In this document: positions 18,002-27,954 of the stretch, in pieces
Position numbering within the stretch: the stretch's first letter is position 1
How the letters are laid out: every line of letters begins with the position of its first letter
Assembly: GCA_947492585.1 (NCBI GenBank)
Contig: CANLND010000007.1
Location: forward strand, 62,001 to 126,000
Source of the DNA: an uncultured Paracoccaceae bacterium
Lineage (GTDB): Bacteria; Pseudomonadota; Alphaproteobacteria; Rhodobacterales; Rhodobacteraceae
Direction: 5' to 3'
DNA: 64,000 bases
Program-made: the position numbers and the translations under genes
The notes under the pieces: generated by a model
Databases searched by the model: none
Told to the model about the DNA's origin: nothing
Seen by the model: only the letters and a program-made list of their open reading frames with translations

Positions 18002-20554
18002 ATGACCAGCCAAGCCCCCCAGACCTATTATCTGAAAGATTACAAACCCTTTGGGTTTGACGTCGACAGTGTCGACCTCACCTTCAAACTGGCGCCCACT
18101 TCCACCCGTGTGCTCAGCCGGATTACCTTTACGCCCAAGCCAAACGCAGCAGATCCACGGTTTTTCCTGCACGGCGAAGACCTGACCTTGATCCGCGCCA
18201 GCATTGACGGTGTTGCGGTCACGCCAGAACAGGTGGACGGCGGACTGGTCTGCAAAGTGCCCGGCACGCCGTTTGTTTGGGAGGCCGAAGTTGAAATCAA
18301 CCCCAAGGGCAACACCGCGCTGGAAGGGCTCTATATGTCGAACGGCATGTATTGCACCCAATGTGAGGCCGAAGGGTTTCGCAAAATCACCTATTATCCG
18401 GATCGCCCTGATGTGATGTCCACATTTAAGGTGCGCATTGAAGGTTCCGAAACAGTCCTGCTGTCCAACGGCAACCCCACCGGTGCAGGCGACGGCTGGG
18501 CCGAATGGCACGATCCATGGCCCAAACCCGCCTATCTATTTGCGCTGGTCGCAGGCGATCTGATCAACCATCCGGATCGTTTCACAACCAAATCCGGCAA
18601 AGACGTTGAACTGAATATTTGGGTGCGTCCCGGCGACGAAGGCAAATGTGCCTTTGGGATGGAAGCGCTGAAGAAATCGATGACTTGGGACGAAGACGTC
18701 TATGGCCGCGAGTATGACCTCGACATTTTCAACATCGTCGCCGTCGATGATTTCAACATGGGTGCAATGGAAAACAAGGGGCTGAATATCTTCAACTCCT
18801 CTTGTGTGTTGGCCTCACCCGAAACCTCAACCGATGCCAATTTCGAACGGATTGAGGCGATCATCGCGCATGAGTATTTTCACAACTGGACCGGCAACCG
18901 CATCACCTGCCGCGATTGGTTCCAGCTCTGCCTAAAAGAAGGGCTAACCGTTTATCGCGACGCACAGTTCACCGCAGATATGCGATCCGAACCGGTGAAA
19001 CGTATTGAAGACGTCATCGCCCTGCGCGCACGCCAGTTCCCCGAAGACCAAGGCCCGCTGTCGCACCCGCCGCGCCCAGAGCAGTTTCAGGAGATCAACA
19101 ACTTCTACACCGCCACCGTCTACGAAAAAGGCGCCGAAGTCATTGGCATGTTGAAACGTCTGGTGGGGGATGACGCCTATTATAAGGCGCTTGATCTCTA
19201 CTTTGATCGCCACGATGGGCAAGCCTGCACAATTGAAGACTGGCTTCAAGTGTTCCACGACGCCACCGGCCGCGACATGGGCCAGTTCAAGCGCTGGTAC
19301 AGTCAGGCCGGCACACCGCGTGTCACCGTCACCGAGGACTTCGCCGACGGCACTTACACGCTACACCTGACGCAAGAGACCGCCGCCACCCTCGGCCAAC
19401 CCAACAAAGACCCGCGTGTGATCCCAGTCGCCGTAGGCCTGCTGAACGACGCAGGTGAAGAAATCCAGCCCACAACTGTGCTTGAGCTGACCGAGGCGCG
19501 TCAAAGCTTCACTTTTGATGGGCTGACTGCAAAACCGGTGCCCTCACTCCTGCGTGAATTTTCCGCTCCGGTGATTTTGGAACGCGACACAACCAACATC
19601 GAGCGCGCGTTCTTACTGGCCCATGACACCGACCCCTTCAACCGTTGGGAGGCCGGGAATACCCTAGCCAAAGAAACCCGCATTGCTATGGTGACAGACG
19701 GGGCTGCCCCCGACAGCGCGTATCTGGACGCCTTGGTGAAATTGGTGCGCGATGACAGTTTGGATCCGGCCTTTCGTGCTTTGGTTCTGTCGGCTCCAAG
19801 CCAATCTGACATTGCCCAAACCCTACACGCGCGCGGCCACACACCTGATCCGCAAAAGATCTACGAAGCGGCCGAAACCTTTACCCAGACACTGGCGCAG
19901 GCACTCAGCGACAGCTTGCCACGTCTTTATGCCGACACCACCGTTGATGGCCCCTATCGGCCGGATGCCCATGGCGCCGGAAAGCGCGCGCTGAATGCCA
20001 GCATCCTGTCACTGTTGACCCGGTTGGACAGCGGCGAACAGGCCCAGCGCCAATTCGACAGCGCCGACAATATGACGCAGCAATACGCCGCCCTCGCCTG
20101 TCTGCTCAAAGCCGACAAAGGCGCTGCCGCAACGCAGAGGTATTTTGAGCAATGGCAAAACGATCGTCTGGTGATGGACAAATGGTTTGCCCTGCAAATC
20201 GCCTGCGCGGCCCCGGAACAGGCAGTAACCATCGCCCAAGAGCTGACAGAACACGCGCTGTTCACCATCAAAAACCCCAACCGGTTCCGCGCCGTCATGG
20301 GAGCCTTGGCCGGTCACCACGCCGGGTTCAACTCCGCATCGGGTGCAGGCTATGCGCTGCTGGCCGATAAATTGATCGAACTGGACCCCCTGAACCCGCA
20401 GACAACAGCCCGCATGTGTGCCGCTTTCCAAAGCTGGCCGCGCTATGACGCAGCCCGCCAAGACATGATCCGCGCACAGTTGCAGCGCATCGTGGAAACG
20501 CCCGGTCTTAGCCGGGACACCAATGAAATGGTTACGCGTATTCTAAAAGCGTAA
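18002..20554 (+). CDS. pepN: Aminopeptidase N (M1 family)
   Basis: Zinc metallopeptidase of 850 residues, close to the usual bacterial PepN length, removing N-terminal residues from peptides in the cytoplasm. The substrate-recognition motif GAMEN is at residues 254-258. The zinc site is HEYFH at 290-294, with the third ligand Glu 313 in LKEGLT, the same spacing as E. coli PepN. A start at ATG 18002 gives TSQAPQTYYLKDYKPFGF, matching the family N terminus. The frame is open 92 codons further upstream but without similarity. A long alpha-helical C-terminal region follows the catalytic domain. A stem-loop follows the stop. Confidence 0.97.
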   Translation: MTSQAPQTYYLKDYKPFGFDVDSVDLTFKLAPTSTRVLSRITFTPKPNAADPRFFLHGEDLTLIRASIDGVAVTPEQVDGGLVCKVPGTPFVWEAEVEINPKGNTALEGLYMSNGMYCTQCEAEGFRKITYYPDRPDVMSTFKVRIEGSETVLLSNGNPTGAGDGWAEWHDPWPKPAYLFALVAGDLINHPDRFTTKSGKDVELNIWVRPGDEGKCAFGMEALKKSMTWDEDVYGREYDLDIFNIVAVDDFNMGAMENKGLNIFNSSCVLASPETSTDANFERIEAIIAHEYFHNWTGNRITCRDWFQLCLKEGLTVYRDAQFTADMRSEPVKRIEDVIALRARQFPEDQGPLSHPPRPEQFQEINNFYTATVYEKGAEVIGMLKRLVGDDAYYKALDLYFDRHDGQACTIEDWLQVFHDATGRDMGQFKRWYSQAGTPRVTVTEDFADGTYTLHLTQETAATLGQPNKDPRVIPVAVGLLNDAGEEIQPTTVLELTEARQSFTFDGLTAKPVPSLLREFSAPVILERDTTNIERAFLLAHDTDPFNRWEAGNTLAKETRIAMVTDGAAPDSAYLDALVKLVRDDSLDPAFRALVLSAPSQSDIAQTLHARGHTPDPQKIYEAAETFTQTLAQALSDSLPRLYADTTVDGPYRPDAHGAGKRALNASILSLLTRLDSGEQAQRQFDSADNMTQQYAALACLLKADKGAAATQRYFEQWQNDRLVMDKWFALQIACAAPEQAVTIAQELTEHALFTIKNPNRFRAVMGALAGHHAGFNSASGAGYALLADKLIELDPLNPQTTARMCAAFQSWPRYDAARQDMIRAQLQRIVETPGLSRDTNEMVTRILKA

Positions 20555-20560
20555 ACTCAT

Positions 20561-20590
20561 GATGCGGGGGCGCTGAGATGCCTCCGCATC
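20561..20590 (+). terminator. Hairpin after pepN, probable terminator
   Basis: An 11-bp stem (20561-20571 with 20580-20590, one G-T pair, 8-base loop) lies 6 bases after the pepN stop. The nearest T-run is about ten bases further on, so termination strength is uncertain. Confidence 0.5.
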
Positions 20591-20746
20591 AACATGTTGC
20601 TTTTTAACGAAAATCAAAAAATTGCGGCGACAAGGAGTTAACAAATTCAATATCGCTTTGGAAAATCCTTAACGACGCCTTTATTGCGCCTCAAAGTCCG
20701 CTGATCTTAGCACAACCAACAAGCTGCCAAACAGCGGACAAAATTG

Positions 20747-22063
20747 ATGCTTAAAACCTCCCGGTCACCCAGCCTGATCCTGACACGCACGCTCTCAACG
20801 ATCGCGGCAGATCTTACCGCAAGGTGGACCCGTATCGCCAGACCAACGCCGCTGGACTCGCCCTCGCTCCCTGACGCGGAAACCAGCGTGTTTGACGATG
20901 TGTCAAACCCCGCCGACCAGCTGCGCATCACGGTCTGCGACACCGAAGAAAACGACGACGCGGCCCGCTCAGCACGCGAGCTGGGGGTATTTCTGGCTCG
21001 GCAAGAACGCTGGCCCGACCTGCTACAATCCATCGAAGACGCCGACCAGTCCCGCGATACAAGCCCCTGTGGCCAGCCCCTTTCCAGCCTGATTGCCTTT
21101 GGCGCGCGCGGTGACATTGTAAACGCGGTTGAACATGCGCTGACGGACCAGCAGGTGCCAAATGACCATGCGCTGATCGACGGGGTAATGGCGTTGGAAG
21201 CCGTCCGTTTTGACCACGGCAATGATCCCTACATGACGACGCTGGTGGCGCTAACCCACGTTGATTTGGCGTGGGCCTGGCGCTCTCCCGCCGGTGAACG
21301 CTACTCCTCGGCCACACATCAACAGCGCGCCAAAGTTCACTTCAATCGCGCGGCTGCGCTTTTGGCAGATCTGGACGGGGTTGATCTGGACAGCCCGATG
21401 ATTGCCGCCGCCAAATGTTCCCTCTTTGCAGATCGCACAGCCGAGACCAAAGAGGTGGCTGAACACTTTACCGCTCTGATCGATCTTGATCCAGACAACA
21501 GCCGCCATATGCGCGCGTTTGGTCACGCCATGTTGCCACGCTGGCGCGGCGGTCCCGAGGCTCTGGAACAGGCGGCCTGCGACACCGCTGCACGAACCAA
21601 AGACAGCTGGGGCGCGGGGGGGTACACATGGGTCTATTTTGATGCGCTCTTGTGTGATCCAAGCCTCGCTGCCACGCTGAACACTGCGCTGTTTCTGGAG
21701 GGGATACGCGACATTTTACAGCGCCACCCCGACCAAGCGACCGTCAATCAACTTGCGGCTTATTGCGGTCTGGCGATCTGTCAAAAACCAACGACATCCG
21801 CCACTGTTGAGGCCGCGCGCGGCCAGATCGCGGCGGCAACCAGCTGGATCGTGCAGGGACATTTACACGAAATTCACCCGTTGATCTGGGCCCATGCGGC
21901 GGTCGGGTTTGACAACAACGCCCGCGTGACGTCGATCAGCCGGTTTGCCGCGCGCGGTCGCGCCGATGCCCTGCGCTGTCTCGCCGATCTGTTTCGCGAT
22001 GACATCAACAACGGTCAGATCGTTACCTTCACACCAGATGGCATCACACTGACCGCCCGCTGA
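20747..22063 (+). CDS. Conserved-looking hypothetical protein, helical
   Basis: I do not recognise this 438-residue protein. Codon use matches neighbouring genes, so it is very likely real. ATG 20747 follows an in-frame TTG directly. The N terminus (LKTSRSPSLILTRTLSTIAADL) is not an obvious signal peptide. Most of the chain is Ala/Asp-rich and helical, with short helix pairs (RSARELGVFLARQERWPDLLQSIEDAD, KVHFNRAAALLADLDGVDLDSP, KEVAEHFTALIDLDPDNSRHMRAFGHAML) that look like degenerate tetratricopeptide units. It ends 6 bases before the convergent tex stop, with no terminator between. Role unknown; a scaffold or stress protein would fit the repeats. Confidence 0.7.
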   Translation: MLKTSRSPSLILTRTLSTIAADLTARWTRIARPTPLDSPSLPDAETSVFDDVSNPADQLRITVCDTEENDDAARSARELGVFLARQERWPDLLQSIEDADQSRDTSPCGQPLSSLIAFGARGDIVNAVEHALTDQQVPNDHALIDGVMALEAVRFDHGNDPYMTTLVALTHVDLAWAWRSPAGERYSSATHQQRAKVHFNRAAALLADLDGVDLDSPMIAAAKCSLFADRTAETKEVAEHFTALIDLDPDNSRHMRAFGHAMLPRWRGGPEALEQAACDTAARTKDSWGAGGYTWVYFDALLCDPSLAATLNTALFLEGIRDILQRHPDQATVNQLAAYCGLAICQKPTTSATVEAARGQIAAATSWIVQGHLHEIHPLIWAHAAVGFDNNARVTSISRFAARGRADALRCLADLFRDDINNGQIVTFTPDGITLTAR

Positions 22064-22069
22064 CGTGCA

Positions 22070-24409
22070 TCAGGATTTTTTGAACGCATTCATCAAGGCC
22101 GCGCCCAGCGCGCCCTGACCGCGGTCTTGTTGCCCGCTTCGGTTACCGTGTTTCGCAGGCGCTTTATTCTGGCGCGGCGCGGGTTTACCGGCGTTCGCTT
22201 TGACATCGCCCCCTCGCGCGTTGCGTGCGTCTTTAGCTGATGCGCCCCCGTCTTTGCGCATGGTCAGGCCGATGCGTTTGCGTGCCACATCCACTTCGGT
22301 CACCGTCACCCGCACCACCTGCCCGGTTTTCACCACCTCATGCGGATCTTTTACAAATTTATCCGCCAGCTGGCTCACATGGACCAGCCCGTCCTGATGC
22401 ACGCCAACATCAACAAAGGCCCCAAAGGCAGCGACGTTGGTGACAGTGCCTTCCAGCACCATACCGGATTTCAGGTCGGTGATGGTTTCCACCCCCTCTT
22501 TGAAGCTCGCGGTGACAAAACTTGGGCGCGGATCGCGGCCCGGCTTTTCCAGTTCGGCAAAGATATCGCGCACCGTCGGCAGGCCAAAACTGTCGTCTAC
22601 AAACTCTTCTGCCCGCAAGGCGTTCAGCGCGGCACCGTCGCCCATCAATTGGCGAATATCACGTCCGCAGGCTGCCACCACTTTACGCGCCAGCTTGTAG
22701 GCCTCCGGGTGCACCGATGACGCATCCAACGGCTCTTTGCCCTCGCGGATGCGCAGGAAACCCGCACATTGTTCAAACGCCTTGGGACCAAGGCGCGCCA
22801 CTTTCAGAAGTTCACGCCGCGACTGAAAGGCGCCATTGGCATCGCGGTGCGCCACAATAGCATCCGCCAATCCCGGCCCAAGCCCCGAAACATGCGTCAG
22901 CAATGGCGCCGACGCCATGTTAAGGTCGACCCCAACCGCGTTCACCACGTCTTCAATCACCGCCTCAAGCGACTTGGACAGCTTGTGCTGATCCACGTCA
23001 TGCTGATACTGGCCCACCCCAATCGATTTGGGTTCAATCTTCACCAGTTCCGCCAATGGATCCTGCAAACGACGGGCGATTGACACGGCCCCGCGCAATG
23101 ACACATCCAGATCAGGGAATTCCCGCGCCGCTAATTCCGAAGCGGAATACACCGATGCCCCGGCCTCGGACACCACAACTTTGGTGGGTTTTTTGATCTT
23201 GGCGGGCAGATGCTCTAGCACCTCAGCCACCATTTTTTCGGTCTCCCGGCTGGCGGTGCCATTCCCGATGGCAATCAGCTCGATCCCGTGGTGCGCGATC
23301 AATTTGGTGATCTCCACCTGTGCGCCCCGCAGGTCATTCTTGGGTTGAAAGGGATACAGGGTCGCGGTGGTCACCACTTTCCCGGTTGCATCCACCACTG
23401 CCGCCTTAACGCCGGTGCGAATGCCTGGATCCAGCCCGAGGGTCGGCCGCGCACCGGCTGGCGCCGCAAACAACAGGTCTTTCAAATTACGCGCAAAGAC
23501 CTGAATGGCCTCATCCTGCGCCCGCGCACGTAGATCTCCCATCAACTCCAACATCAAGGACAGCGACAGTTTCACCCGCCAGGTCCAGCCAGCAACTTTG
23601 CGCAGCCACAGATCTCCAGGCCCCTGCCCGCGCGCGCCCAACACCGCCCCAATTGTGGCCTCTGCACGGGCTACGGCCTCGTCTCCGTCCGGAGCAATAT
23701 CAAGCGTCAAGATACCTTCGTTTGCACCGCGCAGCATGGCAAGCGCCCGGTGGGAGGGCACATTCTTCCACCGTTCAACATGTTCAAAATAATCGGAAAA
23801 CTTGGCACCCTCTGCTTCTTTTCCCTTGACCAATGTCGCTGTCAGCCGTGCCTCGTTCTGCATGAACTCGCGCAAACGCCCGACCAGATCCGCATTTTCC
23901 GTCAGCCGCTCGGTCAAGATATCGCGCGCCCCGTTCAGCGCGTCCTTTGGCGTGGCAACGCTCGCATTCAAATAGGCGTTGGACAGGGCCTCTGGGTCCG
24001 CGCCACGATCCGCCAGAATGGCCTCAACCAGTGGCTCCAACCCGTTTTCCCGGGCGATCATCGCCTTGGTCCGACGCTTGGGTTTGAACGGCAGGTAAAT
24101 ATCTTCCAGCTGGGCTTTGGTGTCCGCCCCCGCAATGGATTTGGCCAAGGCGCCGGTCAGCTTATCCTGTTCTTTGATGCTGTTCAAAATGGTCACCCGA
24201 CGGGCTTCCAGCTCACGCAGGTAGCTTAACCGCTCGGCCAGATTGCGCAGTTGCGTATCATCCAATCCCCCGGTCGCCTCTTTGCGATACCGCGCCACAA
24301 AGGGCACCGTCGCCCCGCCATCCAACAGCTCCACCGCCGCCAAGACCTGTTTCGGCGCGGCGTTAATTTCGGTGGCAATAGTCTGGGCAATCCGGCTGGG
24401 CGTGTCCAC
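22070..24409 (-). CDS. tex: Tex family RNA-binding transcriptional accessory protein
   Basis: A 779-residue Tex protein, the usual size. Order of parts: helical N-terminal Tex domain ([17 protein letters not shown]), a YqgF-like RNase H-fold domain ([21 protein letters not shown]), helix-hairpin-helix region ([21 protein letters not shown]) and a C-terminal S1 RNA-binding domain ([32 protein letters not shown]). A basic, low-complexity tail follows the S1 domain. Tex proteins bind nucleic acid and influence transcription and toxin expression. The gene is monocistronic and convergent with the hypothetical gene. Confidence 0.96.
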   Translation of the reverse strand: MDTPSRIAQTIATEINAAPKQVLAAVELLDGGATVPFVARYRKEATGGLDDTQLRNLAERLSYLRELEARRVTILNSIKEQDKLTGALAKSIAGADTKAQLEDIYLPFKPKRRTKAMIARENGLEPLVEAILADRGADPEALSNAYLNASVATPKDALNGARDILTERLTENADLVGRLREFMQNEARLTATLVKGKEAEGAKFSDYFEHVERWKNVPSHRALAMLRGANEGILTLDIAPDGDEAVARAEATIGAVLGARGQGPGDLWLRKVAGWTWRVKLSLSLMLELMGDLRARAQDEAIQVFARNLKDLLFAAPAGARPTLGLDPGIRTGVKAAVVDATGKVVTTATLYPFQPKNDLRGAQVEITKLIAHHGIELIAIGNGTASRETEKMVAEVLEHLPAKIKKPTKVVVSEAGASVYSASELAAREFPDLDVSLRGAVSIARRLQDPLAELVKIEPKSIGVGQYQHDVDQHKLSKSLEAVIEDVVNAVGVDLNMASAPLLTHVSGLGPGLADAIVAHRDANGAFQSRRELLKVARLGPKAFEQCAGFLRIREGKEPLDASSVHPEAYKLARKVVAACGRDIRQLMGDGAALNALRAEEFVDDSFGLPTVRDIFAELEKPGRDPRPSFVTASFKEGVETITDLKSGMVLEGTVTNVAAFGAFVDVGVHQDGLVHVSQLADKFVKDPHEVVKTGQVVRVTVTEVDVARKRIGLTMRKDGGASAKDARNARGGDVKANAGKPAPRQNKAPAKHGNRSGQQDRGQGALGAALMNAFKKS

Positions 24410-24608
24410 GGCGATCTCCTACAAGATGTTTGGAGGCCCAGTTCTATCCCCCCACCCTGCCCCCGCCAAGGCAAAACCCGCCGTCACGGCCGCAACCGGG
24501 CCGGTTGCGCAGATGTAGGCGAAACATTGCTTGCAACCCCGCGATTAACGATTTTAACTGCTGCCAGCCCCAAACCTGACCACAGAGACACTGAGAAAGC
24601 AAAGTTCG

Positions 24609-25058
24609 ATGAAAAACATCCTGACCGCCGCCCTCTTTTCCACAGCTCTATTGTCAGCGGGGTCGCTGGCGCAGGCCGAGCAAGCAGATCTGGACTGGAC
24701 TGCTCTATCAAAACTGAAGAAATCCGAAGTGGAAACCACCGTCCGCGCGCAACTGCGGGCCAAGGGTATTTCAAACATCTGCCAGCTCTCCCCCAACATC
24801 GCGACGTTGACCGCGCGACACGGTGCGGAGCAGGCCCAGCTCGATCAGGCAGGCCTCCTGCCAGTGGCGGACAATCATTACCTGTTCGCGTTTTTTGACG
24901 AGGTCGGCCTAAAGACAACCGAATTGATCCCCGCTTATGACGGCCCCATTCGATCAAAGACCCAATTCGATGCCGTTTACGTGTGCGCCAGCAACACAAA
25001 TGCCCGGTTCTCGGCCACCCCCCAAGGCGATCATGTCCGGGTGATGCTGCATCCCTGA
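24609..25058 (+). CDS. Small exported protein of unknown function
   Basis: A 149-residue protein with a clear signal peptide (KNILTAALFSTALLSAGSLAQA, cleavage after about residue 23). The mature part is about 126 residues and has two cysteines (in NICQL and YVCASN) that could form a disulfide in the periplasm. The rest is mixed helix and strand (LKKSEVETTVRAQLRAKG; HYLFAFFDEVGLKTTELIPAYDG). No family recognised. It is divergent from tex and followed by GC-rich hairpins, then gatB. Confidence 0.75.
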   Translation: MKNILTAALFSTALLSAGSLAQAEQADLDWTALSKLKKSEVETTVRAQLRAKGISNICQLSPNIATLTARHGAEQAQLDQAGLLPVADNHYLFAFFDEVGLKTTELIPAYDGPIRSKTQFDAVYVCASNTNARFSATPQGDHVRVMLHP

Positions 25059-25069
25059 CCACATTCTAT

Positions 25070-25135
25070 GCCCCTGTGCCGCGGCGCTCAGGGGCAGTTG
25101 CCCCTTGCCCCGGCCTGCCGGGAGGCCTAGAACGC
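25070..25135 (+). promoter_or_regulatory. Overlapping GC-rich hairpins upstream of gatB
   Basis: CCCCTG and CAGGGG can pair across a 12-base loop, and GGGGCAGTTGCCCC can pair using part of the same CAGGGG, so the two hairpins exclude each other. A third palindromic block (CCGGCCTGCCGGG) follows. It may terminate the upstream gene or act as an attenuator for gatB. Confidence 0.35.
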
Positions 25136-25194
25136 AGGGCAAGTAAACCTGATTTTACGTTATTCAGACAGACCATAGGATACGGCGGAAAAAC

Positions 25195-26706
25195 ATGCTC
25201 GACCTGACATATGAACTCCCCAAGCCCAAAGTAATCTCGGGCGCCAAACATGACTGGGAACTGGTCATTGGGATGGAGGTGCATGCGCAGGTCAGCTCCA
25301 ATGCGAAACTGTTTTCTGGCGCCTCGACCAAATTTGGCGCCGAGCCGAACTCCAACGTCGCCTTTGTTGACGCCGCGATGCCCGGCATGCTGCCGGTGAT
25401 CAACGAGTTCTGCGTTGAACAAACCGTGCGCACAGGTCTGGGCCTTAAGGCTGACATCAACCTGTGGTCTGCCTTTGACCGCAAGAACTATTTCTACCCC
25501 GATCTGCCCCAAGGTTACCAGATTTCGCAACTGTATCACCCCATCGTCGGCGAAGGCGAAGTGCTGGTGGAACTGGGCGACGGCACCGCGCGCAACGTCC
25601 GAGTGGAGCGCATCCACATGGAACAGGACGCGGGCAAATCGATCCATGACATGGATCCCAACATGTCCTTTGTGGACCTGAACCGGACCGGCGTCTGCCT
25701 GATGGAGATCGTCTCGCAGCCCGACATTCGCGGGCCCGAAGAGGCCGCGGCCTATATCGCCAAACTGCGCCAGATCATGCAATATCTGGGCACCTGCGAC
25801 GGCAATATGCAAAACGGCAACCTGCGGGCGGATGTAAACGTCTCTGTCTGCCTGCCCGGCCAGTATGAAAAATTCCAGGAAACGGGCGATTTTGGTCATC
25901 TCGGCACCCGCTGCGAGATCAAGAACATGAACTCCATGCGCTTCATTCAACAGGCGATTGATGTCGAAGCCCGTCGCCAGATTGCCATCATCGAGGCCGG
26001 CGGCACCATCAGTCAGGAAACTCGCCTGTATGATCCCGACAAAGGTGAAACCCGCTCGATGCGCTCCAAAGAAGAAGCGCATGACTACCGCTATTTCCCC
26101 GATCCCGATCTGCTTCCATTGGAGATCGAACAGGGCTGGGTTGACGACATCGCGGCCAAACTTCCCGAGCTGCCAGACGCGAAAAAATCCCGCTTTATCA
26201 GCGACTTGGGCCTGACCGATTACGACGCATCGGTACTGACCGCCGAAGTCTCAGCAGCGGCCTATTTCGAAGACGTCGCAAAAGGCCGCAGCGGCAAGCT
26301 GGCCGCCAACTGGGTGATTAACGAACTGTTTGGCCGCCTGAAAAAAGACGAAAAAACCATCACCGACAGCCCGGTGAACCCAGACCAACTGGGCGGCATC
26401 ATTGACCTGATCGCGTCTGATGCAATTTCCGGAAAAATCGCCAAAGACCTGTTTGAAATCGTCTACACCGAAGGCGGCGACCCTGCTGTTATCGTGGACG
26501 AACGCGGCATGAAACAGGTCACAGACACTGGCGCCATCGAGGCTGCTTTGGACGAGATCATCGCCGCCAACCCGGCGCAGGTGGAAAAGGCCAAAGAGAA
26601 CCCCAAACTGGCGGGCTGGTTTGTTGGTCAGGTGATGAAAGCCACCGGCGGCAAGGCCAACCCCAAAGCGGTAAACCAGCTGGTTGCGGCCAAGCTGAAG
26701 GGCTGA
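25195..26706 (+). CDS. gatB: Asp-tRNA(Asn)/Glu-tRNA(Gln) amidotransferase subunit B
   Basis: Subunit B of GatCAB, which phosphorylates and amidates mischarged Glu-tRNA(Gln) or Asp-tRNA(Asn). The 503-residue protein has the family block [21 protein letters not shown], then [30 protein letters not shown] and RCEIKNMNS, and a C-terminal YqeY-like helical tail that grips the tRNA ([32 protein letters not shown]). gatA and gatC are not in this window. A strong hairpin follows the stop. Confidence 0.97.
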   Translation: MLDLTYELPKPKVISGAKHDWELVIGMEVHAQVSSNAKLFSGASTKFGAEPNSNVAFVDAAMPGMLPVINEFCVEQTVRTGLGLKADINLWSAFDRKNYFYPDLPQGYQISQLYHPIVGEGEVLVELGDGTARNVRVERIHMEQDAGKSIHDMDPNMSFVDLNRTGVCLMEIVSQPDIRGPEEAAAYIAKLRQIMQYLGTCDGNMQNGNLRADVNVSVCLPGQYEKFQETGDFGHLGTRCEIKNMNSMRFIQQAIDVEARRQIAIIEAGGTISQETRLYDPDKGETRSMRSKEEAHDYRYFPDPDLLPLEIEQGWVDDIAAKLPELPDAKKSRFISDLGLTDYDASVLTAEVSAAAYFEDVAKGRSGKLAANWVINELFGRLKKDEKTITDSPVNPDQLGGIIDLIASDAISGKIAKDLFEIVYTEGGDPAVIVDERGMKQVTDTGAIEAALDEIIAANPAQVEKAKENPKLAGWFVGQVMKATGGKANPKAVNQLVAAKLKG

Positions 26707-26723
26707 TTTCAGCGACAGACATG

Positions 26724-26758
26724 AGGTTTAACGACCGGAACATCCGGCTGTTAAACCT
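26724..26758 (+). terminator. Strong hairpin after gatB
   Basis: A 9-bp outer stem (AGGTTTAAC/GTTAAACCT) encloses an inner CCGG/CCGG stem with a 5-base loop. No T-run follows on either strand. It could be a processed 3' end, a bidirectional structure or an operator for the next gene, which starts 40 bases downstream. Confidence 0.55.
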
Positions 26759-26797
26759 ATACAGTAACACCAATTTTCCGTAGATATGGGCTAACAA

Positions 26798-27676
26798 ATG
26801 GAAGTAATTTTTCATATAGGCATGCCAAAATGTGCCTCAAGCACAATCCAAGCCCATTTCGCAGACAATGATGCTTATTACGCATCACACGGCGTTCTAT
26901 ATCCGGAAAGCTATCGAATTCAGCATGGATACCGTCATCACGAGAACCTATTTGCGCGTGACCTAAAAGCTGACACGGCCGTCGACACGCTCCTGCAGGA
27001 AGCCAAGGCAAAAAGCTGCTCCAAACTCGTGCTGTCTTGCGAACGTTTCTCAGACGATCAAGCTCGCCTTGGCGATTTGACCACGGCATTTTCGGCCGCC
27101 CTCGGACAAGATTCGGTGACCGTATTGGGCCTGATCCGGGATCCGCTGGGTCTTTTACGATCAAGCTATGCTCAATTTGTCAAAGGTGGGCTTTGGGGCA
27201 TAAACCGCGGCGAATTTTTCAAAAAGACAGACGCTTCAATCGACGCCTATATCGACGCATTCAAAACCCGGTGGGGCTACAATTGGTTTGATTATGATCA
27301 GATCCTTAGCTACGCGACAAAAAAAGCCACGATGGGGCAACAACTTGTCTGGGACATTGGTGAAGGCCCGGATGTTGTCACACGGCTATGCAGTCACCTT
27401 CAGGTTGAAAATGCGCCGATAGGAAAATCCAAAAACCAACGTCTGAAACCTGTCCACGTAAAGTTCCTGCGTGATTTTCAGGTCAGTTATGGTCAGGTCG
27501 CCTATATTGCGAACAAGCCGGCGCTGACAAATCGCTTGAATTTTTCGAACGTCTCATATTCTCAAGAACAGGCCATCCAAGACAAACTTGATTTGCCAAA
27601 CCAAGACGTATTCGACCGTTTCCCAGACATGGATCTGCCACGGCAACGCCTGCTCAAACAAACATCCCCCAGCTGA
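26798..27676 (+). CDS. Sulfotransferase-like P-loop protein
   Basis: A 292-residue protein opening with VIFHIGMPKCASSTIQAHF, which has the layout of the 5'-phosphosulfate-binding loop of PAPS-dependent sulfotransferases (usual form P-K-x-G-T-T-x-L/I-Q). A second block SVTVLGLIRDPLGLLRSSYAQFVKGG fits the 3'-phosphate-binding region with its Arg and Ser. Such proteins often modify surface polysaccharides or small molecules. The loop has Cys-Ala-Ser-Ser instead of the common Thr-Gly-Thr-Thr. Its base composition is more A+T-rich than gatB, and it begins the accessory stretch. Acceptor unknown. Confidence 0.75.
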   Translation: MEVIFHIGMPKCASSTIQAHFADNDAYYASHGVLYPESYRIQHGYRHHENLFARDLKADTAVDTLLQEAKAKSCSKLVLSCERFSDDQARLGDLTTAFSAALGQDSVTVLGLIRDPLGLLRSSYAQFVKGGLWGINRGEFFKKTDASIDAYIDAFKTRWGYNWFDYDQILSYATKKATMGQQLVWDIGEGPDVVTRLCSHLQVENAPIGKSKNQRLKPVHVKFLRDFQVSYGQVAYIANKPALTNRLNFSNVSYSQEQAIQDKLDLPNQDVFDRFPDMDLPRQRLLKQTSPS

Positions 27677-27716
27677 ACACGATCACGCGTGCAGGCTGTT
27701 CCTCAAGCCAGTTTTC

Positions 27717-27745
27717 AAAGGTGCTCCAAGCGGGGTGCCTTTTTT
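27717..27745 (+). terminator. Rho-independent terminator after the sulfotransferase-like gene
   Basis: An 11-bp stem (27717-27727 with 27732-27742, including G-T pairs) with AAGC loop runs into six T residues at 27740-27745. It separates the sulfotransferase-like gene from the toxin island, so the island has its own promoter in 27746-27954. Confidence 0.75.
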
Positions 27746-27954
27746 CCTGAAACTTTCCGGGGATGATTTCTGTGCCCTCCCGCGAGGTCGAGGGCGGCAG
27801 GCGAACTGGCATAAGACACGCCGTAAGCTCCAAGCCAGACGCCGCCAGTGTGCGTTTATCGGAGCGCTATCTTGCGAGAAATTGTCACTTTAAGCGCTTT
27901 ACCCTGTGTTCTAGTCGACCTAAAGTTGCGCCATTTACGACCACAGGAAATTTT

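Noticed and set aside
27763-27954. Longer DUF4123 protein starting at ATG 27763
   Set aside because: The added 64 residues look random, with no ribosome site, whereas GTG 27955 has AGGA at good spacing and starts at the conserved part.
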